NCBI GenBank assembly: GCA_021772075.1
Contig: JAETNQ010000008.1
Location: 1 to 64,000, forward strand
Direction of reading: 5' to 3'
Source of the DNA: Lachnospiraceae bacterium
GTDB lineage: Bacteria; Bacillota; Clostridia; Lachnospirales; Lachnospiraceae
DNA length: 64,000 nucleotides
The notes under the pieces are model-generated. The model saw only the letters and a list, made by a program, of their open reading frames with translations, ran no database searches and had not been told where the DNA came from. Position numbers and translations under genes: made by a program. Shown here piece after piece: positions 16,001 to 27,700 of this stretch (the first letter of the stretch is position 1; the number at the start of each line of letters is the position of its first letter).

Positions 16001-16781
16001 GAGGTTATTAACTTTACTTCAGGAAAAGATTATACTTTCTTTTGTGATGTGCCTGTTGCTCTGCGCGGTGCTTTTTTCGGCGACGACGGCATGGTATGCG
16101 GCCAATAATACGGCGGTGATGCATGGCATGGAGATGGGGACAGGAGGGATCGGAGGGCTGAAGGTAGCGATAGAACCGGGAGGGCCGGATATTATGATGC
16201 TGCCGGAAGTGAACCGGGAAGGGATTCCGGTGATTCCGGTTAAGCTGACAGAGCTGAACAATGTAAAAGAGCAAATGATCGCGCCGGGATCATATGGCCC
16301 GATGACTTTCTATATTACTTCGCTGGGAGAGACGGTGACAGGATATTCGATAAAAGTCAAGCTTTCTTACCGGGAAGAAGATGGGGCCGGCGACAAATTG
16401 CCGCCGGAGCAGAGAGAAAGAATACGGGACTTGATGGAAAAGCATATCAGCGTGTATACGAAAATGGAGACGGTTTCTTCCGAAAGCGGGCAAGGAAGAT
16501 GGGGAAGATTTTCGGATCCGCTGGAGTATTACACGGATGCGGAGGCAGGGGACGGTACTGCGGCTACCGGTGAATTGGTTTTTAATACGGAAGTAAAAGC
16601 GGAGATCTATTGGGTTTGGAATTATGAATATACCGATATACCGGGCAACGGGAATCTGCCTGAGGAGGAGCTGCAGGAGAAGATCCGGGAATATGATGAA
16701 GAGGATACAATGCTTGGGAACTACATAGACCATATCTGGTTTGACGTATATATCACAGGGCAGACGGAAGAGGAGAGATAA
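15987..16781 (+). CDS. SipW-type exported subunit 3
   Basis: A protein of 264 residues with a short basic N-terminus, a hydrophobic segment (FVMCLLLCAVLFSA) and the SipW-substrate-like signature TTAWYAANNTAVMHGMEMG. The mature part is beta-rich and acidic, with the pattern APGSYGPMTFYITSLGETVTGYSIKVK that is typical of TasA/camelysin-like domains (an N-terminal strand followed by a statement of polymer-type repeats). The start codon lies inside the end of sipW behind GAGGAG. Its stop overlaps the start of a 17-codon mini-ORF (TAATG). A filament or matrix subunit role is inferred. Confidence 0.6.
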   Translation: MKRFKRLLTLLQEKIILSFVMCLLLCAVLFSATTAWYAANNTAVMHGMEMGTGGIGGLKVAIEPGGPDIMMLPEVNREGIPVIPVKLTELNNVKEQMIAPGSYGPMTFYITSLGETVTGYSIKVKLSYREEDGAGDKLPPEQRERIRDLMEKHISVYTKMETVSSESGQGRWGRFSDPLEYYTDAEAGDGTAATGELVFNTEVKAEIYWVWNYEYTDIPGNGNLPEEELQEKIREYDEEDTMLGNYIDHIWFDVYITGQTEEER

Positions 16782-16834
16782 TGCAGCATTGGAAAAGCCA
16801 TGGAAAGATGGCAGGAAAGCGGGGAGCGGGATGA
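16781..16834 (+). CDS. 17-codon mini-ORF bridging two subunit genes
   Basis: MQHWKSHGKMAGKRGAG is opened by an ATG that overlaps the previous stop (TAATG) and has AGGAG 5 nt before it. Its TGA overlaps the next gene's ATG (ATGA, 16831-16834). The double overlap makes it a good translational bridge between subunit 3 and subunit 4. The peptide is basic and has no recognisable function. Confidence 0.35.
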   Translation: MQHWKSHGKMAGKRGAG

Positions 16835-17571
16835 AAATGAAAAAGAAAATAATGATAATCATAATCCTGACAGTGCTTTGCCTGGCGGCAGGGGGCGGAA
16901 CCCTTGCATGGTACCTCAGGGAAGATGTAAAACAGGCGCAGACTACAGGAGCGGAAATCATGGCTCCTTATAATTTATACCTGATGAATCCGAATGCCAT
17001 AGATTCCCTGAAGTTTGCAGTAGGAAACCTGCATCCGGGGGAAGTGAAGCATACGGTCATCTGCGTATCCAACCGGGTGCCGGAAAATTATGACGGGGAA
17101 GACAATATGTCGGAGCTGGTAAAGGATTCAGAGTTTAACTATGATCTGCAGCTCGTGCATACGGAAAACCTGGCGGTGGACTATGCGGTATATCCGTTGG
17201 AGAGGAAGCAGATACCGGCAGACGGGCGGCTTCCTGCCGGAGCGATCTGCATGGAGGGGGATGACCCGGCTTATAAAACTTATTATTGGATGAAAACGGC
17301 ATCTCCCATTACAGGAAGCGATAATACGGAAAAGATGCGGAAGGAAGTATTCGGACAGGCGGATATGGCAGATGTCGTAAATGCGGGACAGTATCTTTTT
17401 TTTGATGACAGCAGCATGAAGCTGGCTTACAACAACGGAACTTATGAATACGATTATTATCTGATCGAAGTAACATGGCAGGATATCAGTGACTTTGACG
17501 CATATAAGAAAGAAACGGATCTGGTTTATGTAGTGGTAAATGCAAAACAGCCAAGGCCGACAGAGAGCTAG
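16831..17571 (+). CDS. SipW-type exported subunit 4
   Basis: A protein of 246 residues. The signal MKMKKKIMIIIILTVLCLAAGGGTLAWYL ends in a LAWYL motif similar to SipW-substrate signals. The mature domain includes LHPGEVKHTVICVSNRV, resembling the DLKPGD-type strand common in camelysin-like proteins, and an acidic C-terminus (DYYLIEVTWQDISDF). The track start 16741 lies in the preceding gene; ATG 16831 with GGGGAGCGGG is preferred. It is followed 18 nt later by subunit 5. Confidence 0.55.
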   Translation: MKMKKKIMIIIILTVLCLAAGGGTLAWYLREDVKQAQTTGAEIMAPYNLYLMNPNAIDSLKFAVGNLHPGEVKHTVICVSNRVPENYDGEDNMSELVKDSEFNYDLQLVHTENLAVDYAVYPLERKQIPADGRLPAGAICMEGDDPAYKTYYWMKTASPITGSDNTEKMRKEVFGQADMADVVNAGQYLFFDDSSMKLAYNNGTYEYDYYLIEVTWQDISDFDAYKKETDLVYVVVNAKQPRPTES

Positions 17572-17589
17572 TGAGTATGGGGGCAGGCA

Positions 17590-18732
17590 ATGGAGTGGAA
17601 TGATCGGAAAAAGACAGGAAAGATAATGATGCTTGTAGAAAGATGGAAGCAGCGGGGAGCGGGAAGCAGGAAAAAGGCAGTGCTGATACTGGCGGGCTGC
17701 CTGATACTGGCCGGCGCTTCCCTTACCGTGTATTCCAAATATTATAAAACACGATATGAAAAAGGAATGGCGATTGCTTCCGGATTTTATTTCTGCAGTA
17801 ATTATATGTATGAGGAAGAGGGACTTAATGATATTGAAGATATTGAGGAACTGACGAGGAGAAGCGGAGGAAAGCTGGTGCATGAGGATCTGGTGAACCG
17901 GCTGATGGTGGCGGTCAGCAATAAGCCATGGGCTGCCGGAAACAGCTATACTTTTGATGTGGAAGTACGCAATCATATAAATCAGCTTTTATATAACGAT
18001 AAAGATTTGAATGTTGCTTATATGGTAGAGTTTACTTTGCTGGATGGGCCGGACGGGGCGGATTACAGCGTAGGAAAAACAGTAAATGGGGCGGATGTCG
18101 GGAATGATATTCCTCTGAACAACGGCAATACAATAAAAAAGGCTAGTTTTCAGGGGACGCTGGAGGGCGGCAGACTTACATGGGAAAATTATGTGCTGCG
18201 GGTAAAGCTTGGCAGCGGACAAACGGCGGATTCCTATAAACCTGCCCGCGTATTGATGATGGCATATCCTGTGGAACCGGCTTTTCTGGAGGATACAAAG
18301 AAAATAGCCGGAATTATCAAGGCAGAATACAATATAACGGAAATGGAGATTACCGACCAGAAGTTTACAATAGAGGATGAATTAAAAGAAGACAGCTGGC
18401 AGGAGCGGGTGAAAAAAGAATCGGCTTTGGTTTACCAGCTGAAAACGACGGGAAATTATTTTGTGCAGGAAACGGATAACATGATGCAAAAGATACGGAT
18501 CAAATGGAATCCGAATATATTCTCCCTGAATAAGAATGACAGATATCTGAATCATGCGGAGGGTACGCGGCTTGTGGAATACGACGGGGATGCAGGCGTT
18601 ATGGTAATTGAAACCGCGCCGTATTCTTCTATCAAATTTGTTTTTTTTAAAAAGGAAGATTTTGATGCGGAGATACAGAATATGACGTTGGATGAATTTA
18701 AAAATACGATTCAGGCAGAAAAGGTAGAATAA
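17590..18732 (+). CDS. Exported surface subunit 5
   Basis: A protein of 380 residues with a basic N-terminus (about 25 residues) and a hydrophobic signal AVLILAGCLILAGASLTVYSKYYKT. The following YEKGMAIASGFYFCSNYM resembles the segment seen after SipW-type signals in Lachnospiraceae surface proteins that I know (ASxFYFxSD). The middle carries a beta domain with LDGPDGADYSVG, and the end DEFKNTIQAEKVE is acidic. It ends 29 nt before the giant protein gene and may connect that protein to the fibre; this is inference. Confidence 0.5.
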   Translation: MEWNDRKKTGKIMMLVERWKQRGAGSRKKAVLILAGCLILAGASLTVYSKYYKTRYEKGMAIASGFYFCSNYMYEEEGLNDIEDIEELTRRSGGKLVHEDLVNRLMVAVSNKPWAAGNSYTFDVEVRNHINQLLYNDKDLNVAYMVEFTLLDGPDGADYSVGKTVNGADVGNDIPLNNGNTIKKASFQGTLEGGRLTWENYVLRVKLGSGQTADSYKPARVLMMAYPVEPAFLEDTKKIAGIIKAEYNITEMEITDQKFTIEDELKEDSWQERVKKESALVYQLKTTGNYFVQETDNMMQKIRIKWNPNIFSLNKNDRYLNHAEGTRLVEYDGDAGVMVIETAPYSSIKFVFFKKEDFDAEIQNMTLDEFKNTIQAEKVE

Positions 18733-18761
18733 GACGGAATTTCATAGGGCAGGTGAAGGAA

Positions 18762-21700
18762 ATGAAAAGGTATTTTGGAAAAAAGTCTTATAAGAAAATA
18801 GGCAGTATGATAGCAGTATTTCTGGTATTAGCAATATTTTTAAATAATGAAAGCATATATTCTGTGCTGGCGGCAGAAAGTGCGCCAAAAGCAGCAGCGG
18901 ATAATAGCGGGAGCCAGGGGACGGAGGGTGAAACTGCGCCGCCGGAAGGAGGAAGCGGAAGCGAAAGCCAGCCGCCGGAGGGAGGAAGCGGAAGCGAAAG
19001 CCAGCCGCCGGAGGGAGGAAACGGAAGCGAAAGCCAGCCGCCGGAGGGAGGAAACGGAAGCGAAAGCCAGCCGCCGGAGGGAGGGAACGGAAATGAGAAC
19101 CAGCCGCCGGAAGGGGGGGACGGAAATGAGAGCCAGCCGCCGGAAGGAGGGAATGGAAGCGAAAGCCAGCCGCCGGAGGGAGGAAACGGAAATGAGAACC
19201 AGCCGCCGGAAGGGGGGGACGGAAATGAGAGCCAGCCGCCGGAAGGAGGGAATGGAAGCGAAAGCCAGCCGCCGGAAGGGGGAGGCGGAAATGAGAACCA
19301 GCCGCCGGAAGGGGGGAACGGAAATGAGAACCAGCCGCCGGAAGAAGGAGATGGAACGGGGGATAAACTGCCGGAGGACGAAGTTATACCGGAAAAGCCT
19401 TTGCCGGAGGAATTGCCTGCAGACGGCAGTTTGGACGGGGAAATTATAGATGATGCGGACGGGGAAGAGGGAATTCCTTCCTGTGCGGAAGAAAGGGAGC
19501 ATGAATACGAAGTAATATTGGGAGAAGATGGCTCGGTAACAGGTTATCGGTGCGTATTCTGCCTGAGGGAGATCAGCGAGGAGACACTGGAGGCAGAAGG
19601 CGCTTCCCTTCATGCCCATATTTGGAACAGGGCAGAAGGGGAGATTATCCCTGTCTGCGAGGATTGCGGATTGGCGCGTCTGGATTGTGACGGGGAAGAC
19701 GGTTATGGGATACATATCTTTGAGCTGATCCAGGAAGAAGGGAAACCTGATAAATACCGCTGTGCGATTTGCGGGGAAGAAAAGGAATTCCTGGATGAAT
19801 GGGATATGACGGCGGAGTTGTTTGCCGAGCTTATGGGTGTTTCCTTGTATGCCTTTGAGTATAATGGGGAGCCATCGGATCTTCCGACCACTGCGGACGA
19901 ACTTAAGGCTTATTCAGGTAAGACTCTTATGGTAGAAAAGCTGGCGGATCTGATGGCTTTGCAGAAACTGAGCAGTGAGTCTGATTTTGACGGCTATACG
20001 GTACAGCTGGTATTTCAACGAGGCGATTCGGGAACAACAAATACGTGGGATTTAAGGAGTCTGAAAGGGGATTTTAACGGGTTGGGAAGTGAAGAATATC
20101 CGTTTAAAGGAGTTCTGACCTCGTACTATGATGCGAAGTCTTTTAACTTCCAAACGGCTACGCCGATGCTTAATTATGTTGCCGCAGGAGCGGAAATATC
20201 CAATCTGCAGATCAATGCGGATATTACAGGGGACGGCAGCAGTCCGATCGGGGCGATTGCTTCCCATGTGGTATCGGACCAGGGCGGGACTGTAACTATT
20301 TCCGATATATTTTTATCGGGAACCATATCCAATCCAGGCGGTGCGGCCGGAGGCTTCTTCGGGGAAGTGGTGAATGCTTCCGCGAAAGAGCCGATAAAGA
20401 TTGATTATAAAAAAGGGGATGGAAGCGAACTTGGGATATCCGTGGGAGCAGACGTGAGCGGCGGCTCTGCCGGCGGCCTGGTTGGCAGGACGGAAGGGAA
20501 GGTAGAAGTTTATAAAACGAATGCATTCCCGACAGGAGCCGTCAGCGGAACCCAATATGCGGGCATGCTCGTAGGAAGTATGGAAGCAGGGGGAACTCTG
20601 TTTGCGGACGGTTCGGACGAGGAATGGAATGTTAATGTAATGGGAACCGGAACCAGCGGAGGTTTGGTTGGAAGGATAGGGAAAGGGACGCTTTGCCGTA
20701 CGCAAGGGAATGAGAAGGAACTTATTTTGGCAGGCAAGGTGGAAGGGGGCCATGCCGGCGGCCTGGTCGGAGAGTGCGCGGATACGGAAGTAAGGATGGA
20801 CCATGTCGCTGTGAAAGCAGATGTAACGGCTCTGACAGGAAATGCCGGAGGGGTGATCGGGCTTTTTACAGAATCCGCATCAGGCACAGGTAATGCGAAT
20901 GCGCCGGATGAGGACTGGCATCTTCTGCACCATATCGATATCATTGGAAATATCAGAGGCGTTACAAATATCGGGGGGATCGTCGGCGATCTAAAAGGAT
21001 CGAATGTCCGCATCGGCCTGCCGGGGGAGGCGGATAATTTTGAGTGCATGGAAGTGAGCGGGAATATTTCTGCGGACAGCCAGGGCGCGGCTGCCGGAGG
21101 CATGATAGGAACTGCGGAAGGGGAATTCATCGAAGTTTACCATGCAACAGTGACAGGGGGGATCGATACGGCTGGCACGATCGGAGGAGTGGTCGGAAAG
21201 GTCGGGAACGCTGTCGTGAAAGTAAGAAATGCAAAGGTGGGCGCTGCGCTGGATCCGCAAGCGGACGGCCAGATACAAGGGGGGATCTTTGGAGATATCC
21301 TGCCCGGCAGCATGGCCGCGCTGGATGGAGAAATTGATGTGGAAGGGCTGAAAATGAATCATGCTTCGCTGTTAAGGGGGCATATTGCGGGAAAACAGGA
21401 AGAAGCCCTTGTTTATTTTGAAGAAAACTGCAGCTACGGGAAACCGGAGGGGAAAGACTGGGTAGACAATATCGGCAGTTACGGCGGAGTCTATCGAAAC
21501 GGAATATGGGGAGAAGGCGGCAATACTCCTCTGATTTCCTATGCAGGAAAAAATGTGACAGGCGCGGTCTACAATAGCGGAAGCGGATGGCTATTGGATT
21601 CGGAAGCGGATATCATGCGCCTGGCGATTATGCTGAATACGGAAGGAAGATTCGCAGGAAATTGTTTTGGAGGCACGGCCAAGGCGGAGCTTCTTACGGC

Positions 21701-24700
21701 GGATTATTTATTGAATAAGCCTTCCTATGCGCTGGGCGAATCCGGTATTTATGCCCTGAACCGCAATGACAAGGGAAATGAAGACGGAGAGCGGTTTACC
21801 GGCAAGCTGGCCGGCGAAGGGAATCCGGTTATCGATTTGGGGGACTGCATTACTTATCAATCCTATCTTTCTTTATTTCCCTGTGCGGGAGAGGGAGTGG
21901 AATTCCGGAATCTGACGGTGAAAAGGAATATCCGGTACGCGAGAGATGCGGCTGCAGGGCTGGCGGCATATACTTCCGGCAACGTTACGGCAGATGGGGT
22001 GGATATGCAGGTTTCATTGACTGGCAGCACTGTTGACTCCCCTTACTTGTATGGAGGCATGTTTGCCGATTACCAGGCAAAAGGAGCCGTAACGCTGAGC
22101 GTAACCGGAAGCCGGATTGGAGGAAGCTTCGAAATCAACCAGAATACAGGCGATGACAGCAAAAAACAGTATCTGGGAGGATTGCTTGCAAAATATACGG
22201 CTGATACAACGGAGACTCCGATAATCCAGATAAACGGGCTGGAGATCGCAGCGCCGATTACATCTTCCAGCGGTTCGGTCAGCGGGATGATTACGCAGAT
22301 CAATACGGAGGATGCCAACCAAGATAAAACCAGGGACAGGGTAATGCTGGATATGCAGAAGATCACAGTAACAGGAGGCACCAAAATCAGCATAAGCCAT
22401 AGAGGGGAATCGGGAGGATTCCTCGGATGGAAATGGTTTGGAATAGGCCCCTGTGCCGGAAATTATTCCATCAATGAACTGACAGTAGGAGACGGCGGTA
22501 CGGCAGCAAGCGGTCCCTCCTATTATACGGATGGCGGATACGGAGGGTTGGTGCATACGGTGACGGGCAGAATCCAGTTAAAGGATGTCCATATTCGGAA
22601 TGCTTCTTTCCGTGCAAGACCCGAAATCAGCAACCATAATGGTCTGCTGTTCCATAACGGCCATAATGCCTTGATAGAGCTGGAGGAATATGAGATTGCC
22701 GACCAGGGAGTAGGTGTGAAACCGGCTGACATAAATTATGCCGCGAATAGGGGGAAAGTCAGCGTAACAGGACAAACGGCTTATTTCGGCGAGGTTGTGG
22801 GCAGTAATATGGGGGACAGCAAAGACAGGAGAAGCTACACGAACGGGGGGATTGTCAATATTATCAGCCCGGCTTTTCAGAATGATTTTACTGCCTTTAG
22901 CGGTCATCTGTTTTCATTAAATGATGGGGCGGGTTCCAATTCCAATCAGACACGGTATTATTATAACTTGTTTGGAACTTCATTGTCAGGAGAAGGTACT
23001 TTTTTGCCTGAAAATAGAAAGCTGGATAAAAACAGCCTGGTGATTACGGATGCGGATCAGATGATGATCTGGCATCTGTCCCAGTATATGAATGATTCGA
23101 TCCGAAGATATTTAAAGCCTTATTTCCGGGGAGAAGCGGTGCCAGATAAAAATACGGATGTGACGATAAAAGGAACGATTGATTTAAACAGAAAGGGTTA
23201 TTATCCGACGCCGGTGCAGGATTGCACGGTAAAAGGGGAAGATTCCGCAACCGTTGTTTTTTACGCCGATGAACTGGCGGAGGTAAACGGAACGATAGCA
23301 GAACAAGGCGGGAAGGGAGAGGGAAGAAAAGAAAATTACATGCTTCACAGCGGCCTGCTGATCAGCCCGAAGGGAGGAATGACGGTTCAGGGGGATAAGA
23401 ATTATCTCACTCTGAAAGGAAAAGTTACCCGTCTTTTTGAGGATTCGGGTGCACTATTTGTGATGTCGATCTGTGGAACGAATACGATATGCAAAATCCG
23501 CCTGGAGGATCTGTATCTGAATAATTTTGGAGGAGCGGCGCACGGATACGGCCTTCTGATAGGGACAATCGGGGACGGATCCGATATAAATATCAGCTGG
23601 CTGGAAACGAAGGGATACCGTGATGCCCCCGGTAAGGCGCGGCAGACATATGCGGCTTCGGCTCTGATCGGAAGGGTTGGCAACGGATCTGCCAAGGATT
23701 TGAAGCTGGATTTTACGAATATTAAGATGGGGGGAAAGAACCCGGAGCGGCAGCTTGCCGATAAGAGCGAAGGAATTTTCAGGTGGGCGATTTTTATCGA
23801 TTTCCACGAGTATACGGATAATACTCAGGAGAACAAGGGACGCGTCAGGTATTTGTTTACGGAAGAGGCTTATAAAGGGCTGGATATGGCGGATACCAGA
23901 AACAGTACGCGCGATCCTTTCGGCCAAGGTATTTTTGGAGATAATAATTATAAATCAATAGGGGAATATGTCACGATAGGCAAGGAGCTGAAGAATGGAT
24001 TTGAGTATTGGAATAAAGATGGGGAAGTAAAGCAGGAAGATATAGGGACGATTAACTGGGATGAATATCTGCCATATGTGTGTACGGCTACCCATGCATC
24101 GAATAAGGCCATCCAGGTCAACCCGAAAAACGTTTCGATTGACAAAGGCTGCGGAACTTATGAGGATCCTTATCAAATCACAAGTGCGAAACAGCTTTTG
24201 GCGCTGTCTTATTACCTCATGAACGGGGAGGGCCAGCAGTATTTGGAAAACTGGCAGATCAGAAAATCGGGAGACAAAGAAAATCCAACTGCAGACGGAA
24301 TCTGCACGAAAAGCCATACGGCTGATACTTTGAAAACCTATGGACAGGACGATTTCCCTACCCGGGAAGAACTTCGGAAAGCTTACTATATGATTACGGA
24401 TGATATTGACTTCTCCGCGCTGAAGGCTTCCGGCGACGCGCCCGTGGCACAGAGCTTTGTCGGCCTTGGAACAACACAATATCCGTTTTCGGGAGTGATT
24501 GTGGGTCAAAAGAGCGATGGAAGCATCCCTAAGGTTATCCTGCCTTATAAAAGAAAGGGAACTACCAGCAATTATTTCGGACTGGTACAGTATGCAAAAG
24601 GGGCGGTAATAAAAAATCTCGAGATTGTCAGCCCGGAAGTGCCGACGGACGATAATGACCTGCTGACAAATGTAGTGCGCGTAAGCAATAGCGGCAGTGC

Positions 24701-27700
24701 GGTGATGGGCTGTATTCTGGGCGGCGATAATATAATTGATAATGTAAAGGTGAGAACCCAGATAGCGGTGAATCCCGACACAGGCGGGATGAATGCCGCG
24801 GTAGGAGGATATGCCGGAACGGTGCAGCAAGGCTCGCTTATACTCCGCAATGTAAAGGCGGATTGTTTAAGCGGGTTCCGGTGGGGGCTGTTAAGCGGAA
24901 ACAATGAAAACATGGATGGGGTTCCATGGTCGGACAATTATCCGTTTGTGTCAGGTGCAGTAGGGAAGGTGGAAAATGGCTTTGTCCTTTACGAAGGAAG
25001 TGGTGTTTCTGCCAATGAAAAAATACTTTCCCATGATGCCAAAGCGATTCCGGGTATTTACAGCCATGGCGTCCTGCCCTTTTCTTATACTTATGATGTG
25101 ATTACCGCATCGGGAATGGAGGGGGAGAAAAATAGCATATCTGTGAAATCCGACGGAGGAAATTTCACCTGTGATATTGCCGATGGGGCGCAGCTCCAGC
25201 TTGTGTCCATGGCGATTAATTCGGATTCTTTTTCCGTGTATTACGGCGGAGGAGGGTATGATAAGCAGGCGGCATGCCGGAAGGCGAAATACGATGAAGT
25301 CGGGAATGTAACGGTTCCTACGGCCGAGTATGTAAATGCGACGGAAAAGGACGATGACGTTTATTGGTATCCATATATTTACCAGTATTTTATTTTTGAC
25401 GGATTCAGTGCGGAAAGCAGCGATGCCAGTGGTACGGGCTTCTATAAAACATTGGAGAGTTATGGAACCGGCGGCAAAAGAAGCAAGCTGAACGCGGTGA
25501 CAGGCGACGTAAGCGCATCGATGACTTATCGATTGAGGGATGATGTTTCAAAAGAAATTGATTATGATCTGTCTGTCTATCAAAGAGGATTCCGCGGCTT
25601 GGGGGCGACATACAGAGTGTTCGACACAGATGACGTTACGGTAAACGTAACTCCAAACAAGACTGGTGTATACTCTGATTTTAGAGCAAATTTTGACGGC
25701 GGCGGCGCAACCATCAAGGCGGAAATGATCAATGATTATGCGAAAGGGATCCATACGGCGGCTTTGTTTAATGACCTAGTGGATACGAGTGCGCGAAATA
25801 GCTATTTTATCAGGAATTTTACAGTGACAGGCACCTTTCAAAGCAGTAATTCCACGGAGGGAAATAATGCGTCAAACTATGCAGCGGATCGTGCGGCGGC
25901 CGTCGTAGGGATGATGCGCCGGCCATGGGAAATTAGCGGTATAACCGCCAAAAATGTGAATGTATGGAGCAAAGGGCGGGCTGCCGGTATCGTGGCGTGG
26001 ATCAATCTTCCTGCGGATACGAGGAGTAATCCAAGTGCAAAAAACTATGCCTTTACGAACTGTAAGGTGTTATCGGTAAAAGAAGGCAGTGCGGAGAAGG
26101 GAACGGTTATTCATACGCTGGGAGGAAGCAGCGGCGGTATCGTGGGAACTATGGCTACCTGGCATAATAATGATCTGGACGGATATAGTCTTACTTTGGA
26201 AAACTGCAAGGTTTTAGGGGAGCAGAAGAGTGGAAGCCCGGCATATTATGTATACATTGAAAATGAGGGTATGCAGGATGGATTGGGCGGTGGCGACCAA
26301 GAAAGAAATGGAAGAGGAAGAAGCGGCGGCATGGTCGGTCATGTGGGAAAGAACCATGAGAAAGATATTAATATCAGAACGAGAATTGCTTGCCGGGTAA
26401 TAGACAGCATAAGTACGGATGAGGATGTACAATATGTATTTATAAATGGAAGCGACAGCACAGGAGGAGTCATCGGGGAATATTACGGATGGCGCAGGGA
26501 CGAAAGCGATCTGTGCATGGAAGTGGCCAATATTGCGGTATCGGACAGCGTAATAGAGAGCAAAAACAGGAACGAGACAGACCAGGGCTCCTTTGGCGTG
26601 GGCGGTATTATCGGCAAACTACAAAGGGAAGCAACCTGTGAGATCAAGTATACCAATGTAGTAAATACAGATGTACGCTCCGTATATGGAGGCATAGAAA
26701 ATAACGTAAGTATTACGAATATTGCTCCCAAAGGAGACCTGAACGCCGGAGGCGTTATCGGGTATTGCTACTATAAGAGCAGGGTTACGCTCGATCATGT
26801 ACAAGTAAGAGGCGCAATGAAAGACGGGAAACCGCAATATGAGATTTCTTCCCGTTTGTCCAATGCGGGAGGAATGATAGGCGCATGCTGGGACGGGCAG
26901 GAGGATGCGGAAGCCAGCAAATATGTGACGATAAAAGACAGCGCAGTATCGGGCATGAATATATCGTCGGACAGCCGCAGCCTGGCAGACAGGGAAGGGG
27001 ATAAAGCATCCGGTATTTCTGCCGGCGCGGCCGGCGGAGTCATCGGGCGGGCCTCGGCGATAGAAGCGCTTACAGTCCGGGATGTCTCGGTGGAAAATTG
27101 TGTCCTGAGAAGCGGGCGGGGCGCGGCGGGAGGCATGATAGGAAACGCGGTTTCCCGTCTGGGTTCGCTGCTGCAGAATATAAGCGTGGAATCCTGTAAG
27201 ATTGGGAGCAACGGCGGTTTATCGACCGTGGATGCGGGCGGTGTGTTTGGACGGCTGGGTGTTCTTGACAATAAAGGAAGCCAAGGGCTGAAAGGGAACC
27301 TTAAGATAGAACAATGCGATATCTATGGGAATAATGCCGGTGGCCTTGCCGGAAGCGCAGACGAAAAACAGCAGATTGGAAATGTATGGTCCGATGGGAC
27401 TACCGGACACAAAATAACAGTAAATGGAAACTCGGTGCTGGGATATTATGCCGGAGGCGTTTTTGGATCCGACAGAAGCGAGGAGACCTGCTTTGCTGAT
27501 GTTGAAATCAGCGGCAATACTATCGCTGGGGCGGGGAATGGTGCTAACAGCAGTGCGGCGGGAGGCTTTTGCGGCAGAAAAGAAAGCCTGGCGGGTGAGA
27601 ACAGCAGTCATAATCTGAATGATGTTACGGTGGAGAATAATCGTATTTTCAGTACGCATATGACAGACAGCAAAAAGCAGAGCGCGGGAGGAATGTTCGG

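Noticed and set aside
18948-19343. CRISPR-like array
   Set aside because: Units are contiguous 33-bp coding repeats without spacers.
18840-19715. Long minus-strand (291 codons) and alternative plus-frame (200 codons) ORFs
   Set aside because: Both are open only because the 33-bp repeat has no stop in these frames; the SQPPEGG frame continues into the giant protein with a signal peptide.
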